Assembly: GCF_000012745.1 (NCBI RefSeq) | Contig: NC_007404.1 | Span: forward strand, 620,001-684,000 | DNA length: 64,000 nt | Origin: Thiobacillus denitrificans ATCC 25259 | GTDB lineage: Bacteria; Pseudomonadota; Gammaproteobacteria; Burkholderiales; Thiobacillaceae | Direction of reading: 5' to 3' | Shown here: piece after piece, positions 20,009 through 38,909 of the stretch | How the letters are laid out: each line of letters starts with the position of its first letter | Numbering within the stretch: position 1 is the first letter of the stretch | The notes under the pieces: model-generated | Told to the model about the DNA's origin: nothing | Database searches by the model: none | Seen by the model: only the letters and a program-made list of their open reading frames with translations | Position numbers and translations under genes: made by a program

Positions 20009-20034
20009 CGCCCCGGCCGAACCGGGGCGTTTTT
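20009..20034 (+). terminator. Rho-independent terminator after the Met-rich protein gene
   Basis: 8-bp G+C stem CGCCCCGG (20009-20016) / CCGGGGCG (20022-20029), loop CCGAA, followed by five T (20030-20034). Its T-run overlaps the stop codon of the convergent RIO kinase gene. Confidence 0.85.
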
Positions 20035-20881
20035 ACGACAGTTCCTGCAAGCGCAACAGGCGCGCCGCCTCTTGCTCTCGCGCGTCGTCGATCTCCCGCA
20101 TCACGCCTTCCAGATCGACCGGCGGCATTTCACACTCGAACTGGCCGCTGAGCGCGACCTCGGGATGCAGGCTGCCGTGCTCGTAGAGTGCCCAGATTTC
20201 CTCGGCGTAGCGCGTGGTGAGCAGCGCCGGCGCGAACTGCCCAAAGTATCCCCTTAGGTTGTGTACGTCGCGCATCAGCATCGCTTGCGCGTGGTTGTTG
20301 CCGGCCGCGTCGACCGCCTGCGGCAGGTCGATGATCACCGGGCCGTCGGCACCGACGAGGATGTTGAACTCGGACAGGTCACCGTGGACGACGCCCGCGC
20401 ACAGCATGCGCACGACTTCCCTGATTAACGTTTGGTGGTGGGCGAGCGCTTCGCCTTCGGTGAACGACACGTCGTTGAGCCGGGGCGCGGCGTTGCCGTC
20501 GGCATCGGCGACCAGTTCCATCAGCAGCACGCCTTCATGGAAGTTATAAGGCGTGGGCACGCGTACGCCGGCAGCGGCGAGTCGGTATAACGCGTCGACT
20601 TCGGCGCTCTGCCAGGCGGCTTCCTGCATCTGGCGGCCGTACTTGCTGCCCTTGGCCATGGCGCGTGCCTGGCGGCTGTTCTTGGTCTTGCGGTTCTCGG
20701 TGTAGTCGACGGCCTGGCGGAAGCTGCGCTTGTTGGCTTCCTTGTAGACCTTGGCGCAGCGGATTTCGTCGCCGCAGCGCACGGCGAAGACCATCGCCTC
20801 CTTGCCGCTCATGAGCTGACGCACGACGCCGTCGATCAGGCCGTCTTCGAGCAGGGGTTCGAGCCGCCTGGGGATCTTCAT
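20033..20881 (-). CDS. RIO1-family atypical serine protein kinase
   Basis: 282 residues. Atypical protein kinase of the RIO family, which lacks the substrate-binding loops of normal Ser/Thr kinases. Visible motifs: glycine-poor nucleotide loop SGKEAMVFAV, ATP-anchoring lysine in CAKVYKE, catalytic loop HGDLSEFN (Asp as base, Asn as metal ligand) and the metal-binding IDLPQ. An acidic/helical C-terminus follows. The N-terminal winged helix of eukaryotic RIO2 is missing; the opening EPLLEDGLIDGVVRQL is RIO1-like. Bacterial RIO kinases have no settled substrate. Lies 7 bp behind ycaO on the same strand, so probably cotranscribed with it. Confidence 0.9.
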   Translation of the reverse strand: MKIPRRLEPLLEDGLIDGVVRQLMSGKEAMVFAVRCGDEIRCAKVYKEANKRSFRQAVDYTENRKTKNSRQARAMAKGSKYGRQMQEAAWQSAEVDALYRLAAAGVRVPTPYNFHEGVLLMELVADADGNAAPRLNDVSFTEGEALAHHQTLIREVVRMLCAGVVHGDLSEFNILVGADGPVIIDLPQAVDAAGNNHAQAMLMRDVHNLRGYFGQFAPALLTTRYAEEIWALYEHGSLHPEVALSGQFECEMPPVDLEGVMREIDDAREQEAARLLRLQELS

Positions 20882-20888
20882 TTGGGCT

Positions 20889-22604
20889 TTAGCCGCGCAC
20901 CTTGCGGTACGCCTCCAGCAGGCGCCGGTGGATCGCGCTGCCCTCGAAGTCGTCGCCCAGCGTGGTCAGCCCGAAGAAACGCTCGTCCTGGTTGTAGAGC
21001 GCGAACGCCTGTGCCAGCGTCTCGCGGCCATACAGCAGCGCCAGCGCCGGCTCGAACGCACCCGGGTCGTCGAGCTGGACGAGGTCGGCGATGCAGCGGT
21101 AGACCTTGAGGCGCGTATCGCTGCGCTGGCCGTACTGGGCGATCCAGGCGCAGCCTTCGAGGATCGCGTCGTCGTCGCCGATCGCCAGCGCGAGCAACAA
21201 CTTCAACTCGCCGACGCGCAGGTCGGTCCACGGCGAGTCGGGATCCGGGGCGAGGCCGATCAGCACGCTCACCAGGCGGTCGTCGGCGAGTTCGAGTTCG
21301 CCGATCAGATCGAGCAGCTCGGCGCATTCGTCGTCGGAAAGCTCGGGCAGGCGCGCGAGCGCCGGACGGATCAGGTTGCCGACGCTGTTGTTCTCGAATT
21401 CGAGTTCCTCGAAGGGGTAGATCTCGGATACCCCCGGCACCAGGATGCGACAGGCGTAGACGCCGAGGTGGGTGAAATCCGCGACGTAGATCTCGTGGCC
21501 TTCCGCATGCAGCGCGTCGACCGACCAGCGGTAATCCTCGTCGGTGGTGGTGGCGAAATTCCAGTCGACGAATTCGAAGTCGGGCGTGTCGCGCAGGAAG
21601 CGCCAGGAAATCACGCCGCTGGAGTCGACGAAGTGGATTTCCAGATTCTGCGGATCGGCGATCTCCGACTCGTCGAAGCCCGGCGCCGGGAAGCCCTCGA
21701 GCGAATCGAGCGCGCGGCCTTGCAACAACTCGGTCAAGGCGCGCTCGAGCGCGACCTCGAAGCGCGGGTGCGCGCCGAAGCTCGCGAAGCAGCCTTGGTC
21801 GTCCGGATGCAGCAGGGTGACGTTCATGACCGGGTAGCGGCCGCCGAGCGAGGCGTCCTTGACCAGAATGCCGAAGCCCGCTTCGCGCAGCCCGCGGATG
21901 CCGGCCGCGATGCGTGGATAACGGTCGATCACGGCCGCGGGGACGTCGGGCAGGCAGAGGCCATCGCGGATGATGCGGAACTTGACGTTGCGCTCGAAGA
22001 TTTCGGCGAGCGCCTGCGCCCGCGCTTCCTTCAGCGTGTTGCCGGCCGACATGCCGTTGCTGACGTAGAGGTTGCCGATTAGGTTGACCGGGAAATACAC
22101 GGTTTCGCCGTCGGCGAGCCGCTGGTAGGGGATGGCGCAGATGCCACGATCGGCGTTGCCGGAATTGAGGTCGATCAGTTGGGCGGCGCGCACGGCCCGA
22201 TCCGGGTCGTAGAGCCTCTGCAGTTCGGGCGTGAGCAGGCCTTTCGGCCAGGCGTTGCCGTCGCCCAGTTCGAACCAGCGCTCCTCGGGGTGGTGGACGT
22301 AGTGCCGGTTGGCGATCGTGTCGCCCAGATAGAAGTGGGTCCAGAAATAATTGGTCGACAGCCGCTCGAAGAATTCGCCGAGTGCGCTCGCCCGCGCCGC
22401 GAGTTCCGAGCCGCCCTTGCCGTTGGTGAACAGCAGGGGGCAGTCGCGGTCGCGGATGTGCACCGACCACACGCCCTCGACCGGGTTGAGCCAGGAGCGC
22501 TCCTCGACATGGAAGCCGATCGCCTCGAGCTTGGCATGCAGGGTGGCGATCGAGGCTTCGAGCGAGGCGTCCTTGCCGGGAATGAAATGTTCGGGGGCGT
22601 TCAT
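20889..22604 (-). CDS. ycaO: YcaO-family ATP-dependent protein (RimO accessory factor type)
   Basis: About 571 residues from the ATG at 22604, chosen because it puts the conserved FIPGKDASLEASI near the N-terminus as in E. coli YcaO; in-frame ATGs at 22625 and 22637 are alternatives, none with a good ribosome site. YcaO domain at about 60-380 with ATP-binding segments SALGEFFERLSTNYF and EARAQALAEIFERNVKFR. The C-terminal part (about 400-570) is helical and TPR-like, as in E. coli. E. coli YcaO is linked to methylthiolation of ribosomal protein S12 by RimO; other members make peptide azolines or thioamides. No precursor peptide or partner dehydrogenase is nearby, so the housekeeping role is favoured. 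Confidence 0.9.
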   Translation of the reverse strand: MNAPEHFIPGKDASLEASIATLHAKLEAIGFHVEERSWLNPVEGVWSVHIRDRDCPLLFTNGKGGSELAARASALGEFFERLSTNYFWTHFYLGDTIANRHYVHHPEERWFELGDGNAWPKGLLTPELQRLYDPDRAVRAAQLIDLNSGNADRGICAIPYQRLADGETVYFPVNLIGNLYVSNGMSAGNTLKEARAQALAEIFERNVKFRIIRDGLCLPDVPAAVIDRYPRIAAGIRGLREAGFGILVKDASLGGRYPVMNVTLLHPDDQGCFASFGAHPRFEVALERALTELLQGRALDSLEGFPAPGFDESEIADPQNLEIHFVDSSGVISWRFLRDTPDFEFVDWNFATTTDEDYRWSVDALHAEGHEIYVADFTHLGVYACRILVPGVSEIYPFEELEFENNSVGNLIRPALARLPELSDDECAELLDLIGELELADDRLVSVLIGLAPDPDSPWTDLRVGELKLLLALAIGDDDAILEGCAWIAQYGQRSDTRLKVYRCIADLVQLDDPGAFEPALALLYGRETLAQAFALYNQDERFFGLTTLGDDFEGSAIHRRLLEAYRKVRG

Positions 22605-22694
22605 TGCGTCATCGATGGAAGTCATGACCGACAGCATAAGCGACGCGTCAAGCGCGGCGTAAAATCAAGCCGATCTCCAGGTCCGAGGAAGCTG

Positions 22695-23363
22695 ATGTCC
22701 AAGCGATTGTTCGTGTTGCTGGCTCTGTGCGCGTTGCTCCCGGCCGCCCCGGCCGTGGCCGAGGTTCGCACCTTCGCGCTCGACGGCGACGAGGCCGCCC
22801 TGGCGGCCCGGCCGCAGGCGGAGTGGGTCCGGCACGCGCGGGTCTTCGAAAAACGCCGCGACTGGGCGGGCCTGTTGGCGTGGGGCGAGAATTGGGCGCG
22901 CGGCGACCCCGACAACCCGCTCGCGTGGTTCATACAGGGGCGAGCGCTCGCCGAACAGGGTCGCTACCCGGAGGCGATCGAGGCGTATCGGCAAAACCTG
23001 CGTCTCGCGCCGGGTGACGTCTTTGCCCTCAACAACCTCGGCAACGCCTACCGCGACAGCGGCGATTCGCGCGCGGCGATGCTCGCCTATCGCGCCGCGG
23101 CCGAGCGTGCGCCCGACTACGTCGCCGCGTGGCACAACCTCGGGCTCACCTTCTATCTTGCGAAGGGAGACGCGGGCGTCGCCCGCGCTCTCGACCGGCT
23201 GCACGCGACCGACCCGCAGCTCGCGGCCGTGTGGCACGCGCTCGCGCTCGAATACGCGATCACGCGCGACGAACGCGTCGCTCGCGACGCGCTGCGCGTG
23301 CTGCGCTCATTGAGCCGCGCCGAACGCAAGCGCATGTTCGATATCCTGCTCGAAACCGGCTAG
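22695..23363 (+). CDS. Secreted TPR-repeat protein
   Basis: 222 residues. Start ATG at 22695 after GAGGAAG. Signal peptide at about 1-22 (RLFVLLALCALLPAAPAVA). Three to four tetratricopeptide repeats follow (PLAWFIQGRALAEQGRYPEA, DVFALNNLGNAYRDSG, YVAAWHNLGLTFYLAKGD, LAAVWHALALEYA). Probably a periplasmic scaffold; no enzymatic domain. The frame is open further upstream, but that part is antisense to ycaO and is not credible. Its stop TAG shares the palindrome CTAG with the stop of the convergent glycosyltransferase gene. Confidence 0.8.
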   Translation: MSKRLFVLLALCALLPAAPAVAEVRTFALDGDEAALAARPQAEWVRHARVFEKRRDWAGLLAWGENWARGDPDNPLAWFIQGRALAEQGRYPEAIEAYRQNLRLAPGDVFALNNLGNAYRDSGDSRAAMLAYRAAAERAPDYVAAWHNLGLTFYLAKGDAGVARALDRLHATDPQLAAVWHALALEYAITRDERVARDALRVLRSLSRAERKRMFDILLETG

Positions 23364-24337
23364 GGACGCGGGCGTCTTCTCGGCTGCCGCTGCTCGAATT
23401 CGGCGACGACCTGGCGCAGGCGGCTCGCTTCGTGCTCCGGCCGCATCAGCGAACGGCGGCGGCGGGCGTGTTCGACGAGCGCCGAATAGAAGTCCGGATC
23501 GTTCTCGGCCTTCGACAGCAGCTTGGCGAGTTCGCGTTCGTCGCCCACCGGAAAATAGCCGGGATAGTCCTCGCCAAGCATGCCGATGTTGCCCGGCATG
23601 TAGGACGCGAGAACCGGTACGTCGGCGGCGAGCGCTTCGCAGATCACGTTGGCGCCGCCTTCCATCACCGAGCTGATGACCATCAGGTGCGCGCGCGCCA
23701 GGTGCTCGAGCACCGACCGGTGCGGTACCTCGCCGCGCCAGGTCCAGCGCGGGAGCTTGTATTGCGCCATTTCCGCCGTCGCCGCCATCTCCTCGCCGAG
23801 GGCGCTGCCGAGGTGAGTCACCCGCGCCTGCGAGTGCTCGGGCAGGTAGGCGGTGGCGAGCGCCGCCCGGAAGGGATCCTTTTCCGCGCGCAGGTGGCCG
23901 ATCACGACGACGTCGAACACGTCGCGCGTCGCGCGGCGGCGGCTGATGTCCGGCGCGGACTGATAGATCACGCGCGTACGGGCCGTGAGATGCGGCGGGA
24001 GCTCGTCGGCGCCGCGCTCCTGCAGCACGATCAGGCGGTGCGCGAGCTCGAGCGACTGCTGGGCATTGGCGTCTTCGTGAATGTCTCGGTAGAGGTCGGT
24101 GCCGGTCAGGGCCACCAACAGGGGGCGGCTCGGAAAGCGGTCGGCGAACGCGCGGATCGAATCGAAACTGCGGCGCGCGTGCAGCGCCAGCATCAGATCG
24201 GCCGGACGGCCGTCCCAGGCGACCTGCACCCGGACCTCGTGTCCAGCCTCGCGCAGGAAGCGCGCCCAGCGCGCGGCCGTGTGCCAGTTGCCGTTGCGAT
24301 GCTCCCGGCCGTAAGGGGTGATGAGGGCGATGCGCAT
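23360..24337 (-). CDS. TIGR04348/SenB-like glycosyltransferase
   Basis: 325 residues from the ATG at 24337 (GGAAG ribosome site upstream; a longer in-frame start at 24406 has no support). GT-B glycosyltransferase of the GT4 type: N-terminal opening RIALITPYGREHRNGNWHTA, and C-terminal donor-site motif VISSVMEGGANVICEALAADVPVLA with the EGGxNxxxEA signature. The opening and overall pattern match the family NCBI calls TIGR04348, whose studied member SenB makes a selenosugar in selenoneine synthesis. No senA-type sulfoxide synthase or selD homologue is adjacent, so the substrate stays open. Convergent with the TPR gene, sharing a CTAG stop. Confidence 0.75.
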   Translation of the reverse strand: MRIALITPYGREHRNGNWHTAARWARFLREAGHEVRVQVAWDGRPADLMLALHARRSFDSIRAFADRFPSRPLLVALTGTDLYRDIHEDANAQQSLELAHRLIVLQERGADELPPHLTARTRVIYQSAPDISRRRATRDVFDVVVIGHLRAEKDPFRAALATAYLPEHSQARVTHLGSALGEEMAATAEMAQYKLPRWTWRGEVPHRSVLEHLARAHLMVISSVMEGGANVICEALAADVPVLASYMPGNIGMLGEDYPGYFPVGDERELAKLLSKAENDPDFYSALVEHARRRRSLMRPEHEASRLRQVVAEFEQRQPRRRPRP

Positions 24338-24381
24338 GGCTTCCAGTGTAGCGTGCGCAACGGATCGCGGATAATTCGAGG

Positions 24382-25164
24382 ATGACCGAAACCGCCATCC
24401 GCTCACGCGACAATCCGATCTTCAAACGCCTGAAGAAGCTCGCCGAATCGAGTCGCGCGCGGCGCGAGGCCAGGATGACGCTGCTCGACGGCGAACATCT
24501 GCTGGCGGCCTACCTCGCCGCGGGCGGCACGCCGCACACGCTGGTGCGCGCCGAGTCCTGCGACGCCGCGCGCCTCGCCGCCGTCGCCGACTGCCGGCAG
24601 GCCAAGACGGTCGTCGTGCCGGACGCGCTTTTCGCCGAACTCGCGCCGGTCGCGACGCCGACCGGCGTGCTGGCCGAGGCCGCCTGGCTGACGCCGCAGG
24701 CGCCCGTCGACCTTGCGCTCGTCGTCGTGCTCGAAGACATCCAGGACCCCGGCAACCTGGGCGCGATGCTGCGCACCGCTGCGGCCGCTGGCGCCACGCT
24801 CGCCGTGCTGTCGAAGGGCTGTCACGATGCCTGGTCGCCGAAGGCGCTGCGCGGCGGGCAGGGCGCGCAGTTCGTACTGCCGATGCAGCTTGCCGCCGAC
24901 CCGGGCAGCTGGCTGCGCGATTTCTCCGGCACGAGCGTCGCGCTGGCGCCCGAGGCGGCGCACGATCTTTACACGCTGGACTACACTGGGCCTACGGCGC
25001 TAGTCGTCGGCAACGAGGGGGCGGGGCTGAGCGCGGCGACACTGGCGGCGGCGACGACGCGCGCACGCATCCCGATGCCGGGGCGGGTCGAATCGCTCAA
25101 TGCCTCGGCCGCGCTCGCCGTCGCGGTGTTCGAGGCGCTGCGGCAGCGCGGCGTTCGCCGCTAG
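24382..25164 (+). CDS. TrmH/SpoU-family RNA 2'-O-methyltransferase
   Basis: 260 residues. N-terminal substrate domain (NPIFKRLKKLAESSRARRE, LLDGEHLLAAYLAAGG) and C-terminal SPOUT knot with motif 1 LEDIQDPGNLGAMLRTAAAAG, motif 2 VVGNEGAGLSAATL and motif 3 IPMPGRVESLNASAALAVAVFE. Closest in layout to TrmH-family rRNA methyltransferases (TsnR-like or YsgA-like); target RNA not predictable. Divergent from the glycosyltransferase gene, 44 bp between starts. Its stop shares CTAG with the convergent GGDEF-EAL gene. Confidence 0.88.
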   Translation: MTETAIRSRDNPIFKRLKKLAESSRARREARMTLLDGEHLLAAYLAAGGTPHTLVRAESCDAARLAAVADCRQAKTVVVPDALFAELAPVATPTGVLAEAAWLTPQAPVDLALVVVLEDIQDPGNLGAMLRTAAAAGATLAVLSKGCHDAWSPKALRGGQGAQFVLPMQLAADPGSWLRDFSGTSVALAPEAAHDLYTLDYTGPTALVVGNEGAGLSAATLAAATTRARIPMPGRVESLNASAALAVAVFEALRQRGVRR

Positions 25165-27185
25165 GCCACGGCGCCGCCGAGCACTTCGTGCCAGTCGCGG
25201 CGCAGCAGCGCGGTCAACTGCTCGGCCGCGACCGGCTTGCTGACGAGATAACCCTGGACGATGCGGCAGCCGAGCTGCCGCAGCCGCGCGAGCTGTTCGA
25301 TGTTTTCCACGCCCTCGGCGACGGCGTCGAGATGCAGCCCGTCGCTGAGCGCCAGGATCGATGCGACGAGCGCTTCGTTGACCGAGGCGGTAGGCAGTTC
25401 GTTGATGAAATAGCGGTCGATCTTGAGGACGTTGACCGGAAAGCGCTTGAGGTGGGCGAGCGACGAATAGCCGGTGCCGAAGTCGTCGACCGCGACCGCG
25501 ACGCCGAGCGCCTTGAGCGCCTGAATCCGCGCGACGGCATTGTCGATGTCCTTCATGAAAATGCTTTCGGTCAGTTCGATCTGCAGGAATTGCGCGGGCA
25601 GGCCCGACAGCTTCAGTGCCTCGCTGATCGAGCTGATCAGCGAACCGTGCCAGAATTCCTTGCCCGAGAGGTTGACGGCGACGTCGAGATCCTTGAAGCC
25701 GGCGGCGTGCCACTGTGCGGTCTGTTGGCACGCGGCGAGCAGAAGCGCACGGCCGACGTCGAGTATCTGGCCGGTCTCTTCGAGCATTTCGAGGAACGAC
25801 GCGGGCGCCAGAACGCCTTTCTGCGGATGGTTCCAGCGGACCAGGGCCTCGACCGCACAGACGCGGCCGCTCGTGAGATCGATCTGCGGCTGGTAGTGCA
25901 GCACGAACTCGCCGCGTTCGAGCGCGTAGTGCAGGTCGGTTTCGAGTTGCAGCCGCTCCTCGGCCATCGCGTTCATGCCCGCGTCGTAAAGCTGGAAACG
26001 GTCCCGTCCGCTGCCCTTGGCGTGGTACATCGCGGTGTCGGCGTTCTTCAGCAGACTGCTGCAGTCGGCGCCGTCGTTCGGAAACACGCTGATGCCGATG
26101 CTGCTGCAGCAGAAGAGTTCGCGTTCGCCGACCCGATACGGGGCGGCGAGTGCCGCGCGGACCTTTTCGACGATATGGAGGATCTGGCCGACGCCGCGCG
26201 CATCGTTGGCGACGACGACGAACTCGTCGCCGCCGAGCCTCGCCACCGTGTCCTCGTCGCGCGCGATCGCGCGCAGGCGCTGGCCGACTTCGCAGATGAG
26301 TTCGTCGCCGCTGGCGTGGCCGAGGGTGTCGTTGACGCGCTTGAAGCGGTCGAGGTCGATGAACATCACGCCGACGAGCGTGCCGCGCCGACGGGCGCGT
26401 GCGAGTGCCTGCTCGAGGCGGTCGCGCAGCAGCATGCGGTTGGGCAGGCCGGTGAGCGTGTCCTTGGTCACCAGACGTTCGCGCTCGCGGCTGAAGCGCG
26501 CGGAATAGAACAGCACCGCGGCGGCGACGACGAGGCCCACGAGCAGCGCGATGCCGGAGAGGAAGTACATCCAGAAGCGCGCCACGCGATGCGCTTCGTA
26601 GGCCCTTTCGCTCGCCGCGATCGCGACCCGATGCACTTCTTCGTCGAGACGCGAGAGAAGCACCATGACGCTGTTCTGCGCCGGGATGGCCTGCCTGAGC
26701 GCGAGGTCGACGCCGTCCTGGGTGAAATCCGCGCTGATCAGCTCGATGACTTCCTCCTGGATCGGCTGGGCGAAAGCGATGCGTTCCTTATGGAGGTCGA
26801 TCAGGTGCCGTTCGCGGGCGCTCAGCGGCAGTTCGAGCAGTTGCAAGCGCGCGGCGACGAACTCCGACCCCTTCTCGCGGAAGCGCAGCAGCAGCTGGTC
26901 GCGCTCGAACGGGTCGTCGATCTTGGTCAGCATGAACATGATCAGCGTGCGCTCGCGCGCCGTGAGAACCATGGTCTTGGTGAGGTTTTGCTTGCGCATG
27001 TGGACGTCGACCACGGTCTTCAGGTTTTCGGTGGTCATACGCAGTTGCTGCAGCCCGATCGCCGTGACGAACAGGATCAGGAACAACTGGATGACGAAGC
27101 CCGCGAGCAGCGCGAGCTTCCAGATTTCGGCGCGCTTGAAGCGTCCCCCGCACGGCGACGAGATGGGCTCGGTACACTCAGGCAT
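25161..27185 (-). CDS. Membrane GGDEF-EAL protein (cyclic-di-GMP cyclase/phosphodiesterase)
   Basis: About 674 residues if started at ATG 27185 (a longer frame to 27269 is open but Pro/Arg-rich and unlikely). A transmembrane helix at about 23-47 (LALLAGFVIQLFLILFVTAIG) and a second near 215-240 bracket a periplasmic helical sensor region. GGDEF domain: ARLGGDEFVVVAND keeps the active motif. EAL domain: EALVRW, NLSGKEFW, LTESIF, DDFGTGYSSL, KIDRYFI and AEGVEN are all intact, so phosphodiesterase activity is expected; the cyclase half may be active or regulatory. Probably sets cyclic-di-GMP in response to a periplasmic signal. Confidence 0.92.
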   Translation of the reverse strand: MPECTEPISSPCGGRFKRAEIWKLALLAGFVIQLFLILFVTAIGLQQLRMTTENLKTVVDVHMRKQNLTKTMVLTARERTLIMFMLTKIDDPFERDQLLLRFREKGSEFVAARLQLLELPLSARERHLIDLHKERIAFAQPIQEEVIELISADFTQDGVDLALRQAIPAQNSVMVLLSRLDEEVHRVAIAASERAYEAHRVARFWMYFLSGIALLVGLVVAAAVLFYSARFSRERERLVTKDTLTGLPNRMLLRDRLEQALARARRRGTLVGVMFIDLDRFKRVNDTLGHASGDELICEVGQRLRAIARDEDTVARLGGDEFVVVANDARGVGQILHIVEKVRAALAAPYRVGERELFCCSSIGISVFPNDGADCSSLLKNADTAMYHAKGSGRDRFQLYDAGMNAMAEERLQLETDLHYALERGEFVLHYQPQIDLTSGRVCAVEALVRWNHPQKGVLAPASFLEMLEETGQILDVGRALLLAACQQTAQWHAAGFKDLDVAVNLSGKEFWHGSLISSISEALKLSGLPAQFLQIELTESIFMKDIDNAVARIQALKALGVAVAVDDFGTGYSSLAHLKRFPVNVLKIDRYFINELPTASVNEALVASILALSDGLHLDAVAEGVENIEQLARLRQLGCRIVQGYLVSKPVAAEQLTALLRRDWHEVLGGAVA

Positions 27186-27394
27186 GGGTATCCCGGGGAG
27201 TGGGGGAACGGCCCGGCGGGGTGGGGACGAGCCGGGCAATGGGCAGGCAGGCGCCCGCACGCGCCGCATGACCGAGCGTGACCCCTAGAAAATGCTTCTC
27301 CCCCATAGGGAGCTTATCGGCATGTCGGCGCGGAAATGAAGCCGCCCGACGATGAGGTGCGGTAGGCGCCGTTTTCCTCGGTCGGCTGGGGCGG

Positions 27395-28171
27395 CTAGGA
27401 CGCTCTCAGGCGGGCTGCGATTTCCTCGACCGACATGCGGCTCGTGTCGATGAGGGGGATCGCGTGCGCGGCTAAAAGGCGTTCGGCGGCGTCGAGTTCG
27501 CTTCTGCATTGCGCGACGCTCGCATAGCGGCTACCTGGGAGCCGCGCCTCGCGGATCGCCGCGAGGCGCTCGGGGGCCAGCGTGAGGCCGCGCAGGCGCG
27601 GCAGGTGCGGTTGCAGCGCCCGCGGCAAGCCGTCGTTCGCGAGGTCGTCCGGGGTGAGCGGGTAGTTCGCCGCGCGCAGCCCGTAATGCAGGGCGAGATA
27701 CAGCGCGGTCGGCGTCTTGCCGACGCGTGAGACGCCGACCAGGATGAGGTCGGCTTGGCCGAGGTGTTCCGGGCTCAGGCCGTCGTCGAGCCGGAGCGCG
27801 AAATTGACGGCGTCCATGCGCGCCTCGTAGTCGCTCGCCATGCCGTGCGTGTGGCCGCCGCTCGGCGTCGCCGGCTCGCCGAGCACACGTTCGACCGCGG
27901 GGCTGACGTGTTCGAACAGGTCGAACACGTGCAGCCCCGCGTCCTTGAAGTGCGCACGCAACGCGGGGTCGGTCAGCGAGGAAAACACGAGGGCGCGAGC
28001 GGTCACCGCGACCCGCCCGGCGGCGGCGCGGGCCTTGGCCGCGTCGTCGATGAAGGGCAGCGTAATCAGGCTAAACTCGATACGTGGGAACTGCGCCAGC
28101 ACACTCTTGGCGACCGCCTCGATCGTGAGTCCCGTGTGATCGGACACGCAAAATACGCTGTAGCCATTCAT
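27395..28171 (-). CDS. ppsR: PpsR, PEP synthase regulatory kinase/pyrophosphorylase
   Basis: DUF299 family enzyme that inactivates PEP synthase by ADP-dependent threonine phosphorylation and reverses it with phosphate. 258 residues from ATG 28171; a GTG at 28180 adds three residues. Opening [20 protein letters not shown] and the P-loop [15 protein letters not shown] are diagnostic. It is divergent from its target gene ppsA with only 11 bp between the start codons. A likely promoter for ppsR lies inside ppsA (28193-28222). Confidence 0.95.
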   Translation of the reverse strand: MNGYSVFCVSDHTGLTIEAVAKSVLAQFPRIEFSLITLPFIDDAAKARAAAGRVAVTARALVFSSLTDPALRAHFKDAGLHVFDLFEHVSPAVERVLGEPATPSGGHTHGMASDYEARMDAVNFALRLDDGLSPEHLGQADLILVGVSRVGKTPTALYLALHYGLRAANYPLTPDDLANDGLPRALQPHLPRLRGLTLAPERLAAIREARLPGSRYASVAQCRSELDAAERLLAAHAIPLIDTSRMSVEEIAARLRAS

Positions 28172-28182
28172 GGAGTTCACCT

Positions 28183-30522
<2,340 letters not shown>

Positions 30523-30565
30523 TGCGGGGGCGGCCATCGCGGGCGGTACGCTGCCCGCGCTGTCA

Positions 30566-33101
<2,536 letters not shown>

Positions 33102-33162
33102 GCGCCGCGGCAGGCACGGGCTCGCGGCCCGTGCTGTTGCAGCGCGGACTGATAAAGACTGA

Positions 33163-37999
<4,837 letters not shown>

Positions 38000-38039
38000 C
38001 GCGGGGATTTTTGAACCAAGACCTTACCTGGGAAGAGAC

Positions 38040-38909
38040 ATGCAACAAGTCAGAAAAGCAGTATTTCCGGTTGCCGGCCTCGGCACCCGTTTTTTGCCGG
38101 CGACCAAGGCCAGCCCCAAGGAGATGCTCCCGATCGTCGACAAGCCGCTGATCCAGTACGCAGTCGAGGAGGCGATGGACGCGGGTATCACCGACATCAT
38201 CTTCGTCAGCAGCCGCACCAAGCGCACGGTCGAGGACCATTTCGACAAGGCCTACGAACTCGAAACCGAACTCGCTGCGCGCGGCAAGAACCGTGATCTC
38301 GAACTCGTGCAGTCGATCCGCCCGGCCGGGGTCAATTTCATCTACATCCGCCAGGCCGAGGCGCTCGGGCTCGGCCATGCCGTGCTCTGCGCGCGCCCCG
38401 TCGTCGGCGAGGAACCCTTCGCGGTGATCCTGGCCGACGACCTGCTCGACGGCGCGACGTCGGTCATGAAGCAGATGGTCGACCAGTACAGCTATTACCA
38501 GTGCTCGGTCCTCGGCGTACAGCAGGTCGCGCCGGAAGACACGGCATCCTACGGCATCGTCGACGCGACTCCGCTCGCCGATCGGGTGTCGCGCGTCAAC
38601 GCGATCGTCGAAAAACCCAAGCCCGAAGAAGCGCCGTCGACCCTCGGCGTCGTGGGTCGCTACATCCTGACGCCGCGCATCTTCGACCACATCCAGCAGA
38701 TCACGCCGGGCGCGGGCGGCGAACTGCAGCTGACCGACGCGATCGCCGGGCTGCTGAAGGAGCAGCAGGTTCTCGCTTACGCCTACGACGGCGTGCGCTA
38801 CGACTGCGGAAGCAAGCTCGGCTACCTGCAGGCGACCGTCGAATACGCCCTGAAGCACAAGGAAGTCGCAGCCGACTTCGAGGCCTACCTCAAGACGCGG
38901 ATGTGCTGA
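38040..38909 (+). CDS. galU: UTP-glucose-1-phosphate uridylyltransferase
   Basis: Makes UDP-glucose for envelope polysaccharides. 289 residues. N-terminal nucleotidyltransferase motif [18 protein letters not shown], then [19 protein letters not shown], the nucleotide-contacting [19 protein letters not shown] and [11 protein letters not shown]. Ribosome site GGAAGAG precedes the ATG. Its last 25 bp overlap the end of the convergent NAD(P)HX-repair gene. Confidence 0.97.
   Translation: MQQVRKAVFPVAGLGTRFLPATKASPKEMLPIVDKPLIQYAVEEAMDAGITDIIFVSSRTKRTVEDHFDKAYELETELAARGKNRDLELVQSIRPAGVNFIYIRQAEALGLGHAVLCARPVVGEEPFAVILADDLLDGATSVMKQMVDQYSYYQCSVLGVQQVAPEDTASYGIVDATPLADRVSRVNAIVEKPKPEEAPSTLGVVGRYILTPRIFDHIQQITPGAGGELQLTDAIAGLLKEQQVLAYAYDGVRYDCGSKLGYLQATVEYALKHKEVAADFEAYLKTRMC

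Noticed and set aside
27285..27509. 74-codon minus frame after ppsR
   Set aside because: Overlaps ppsR, very Arg/Pro-rich, no domain.
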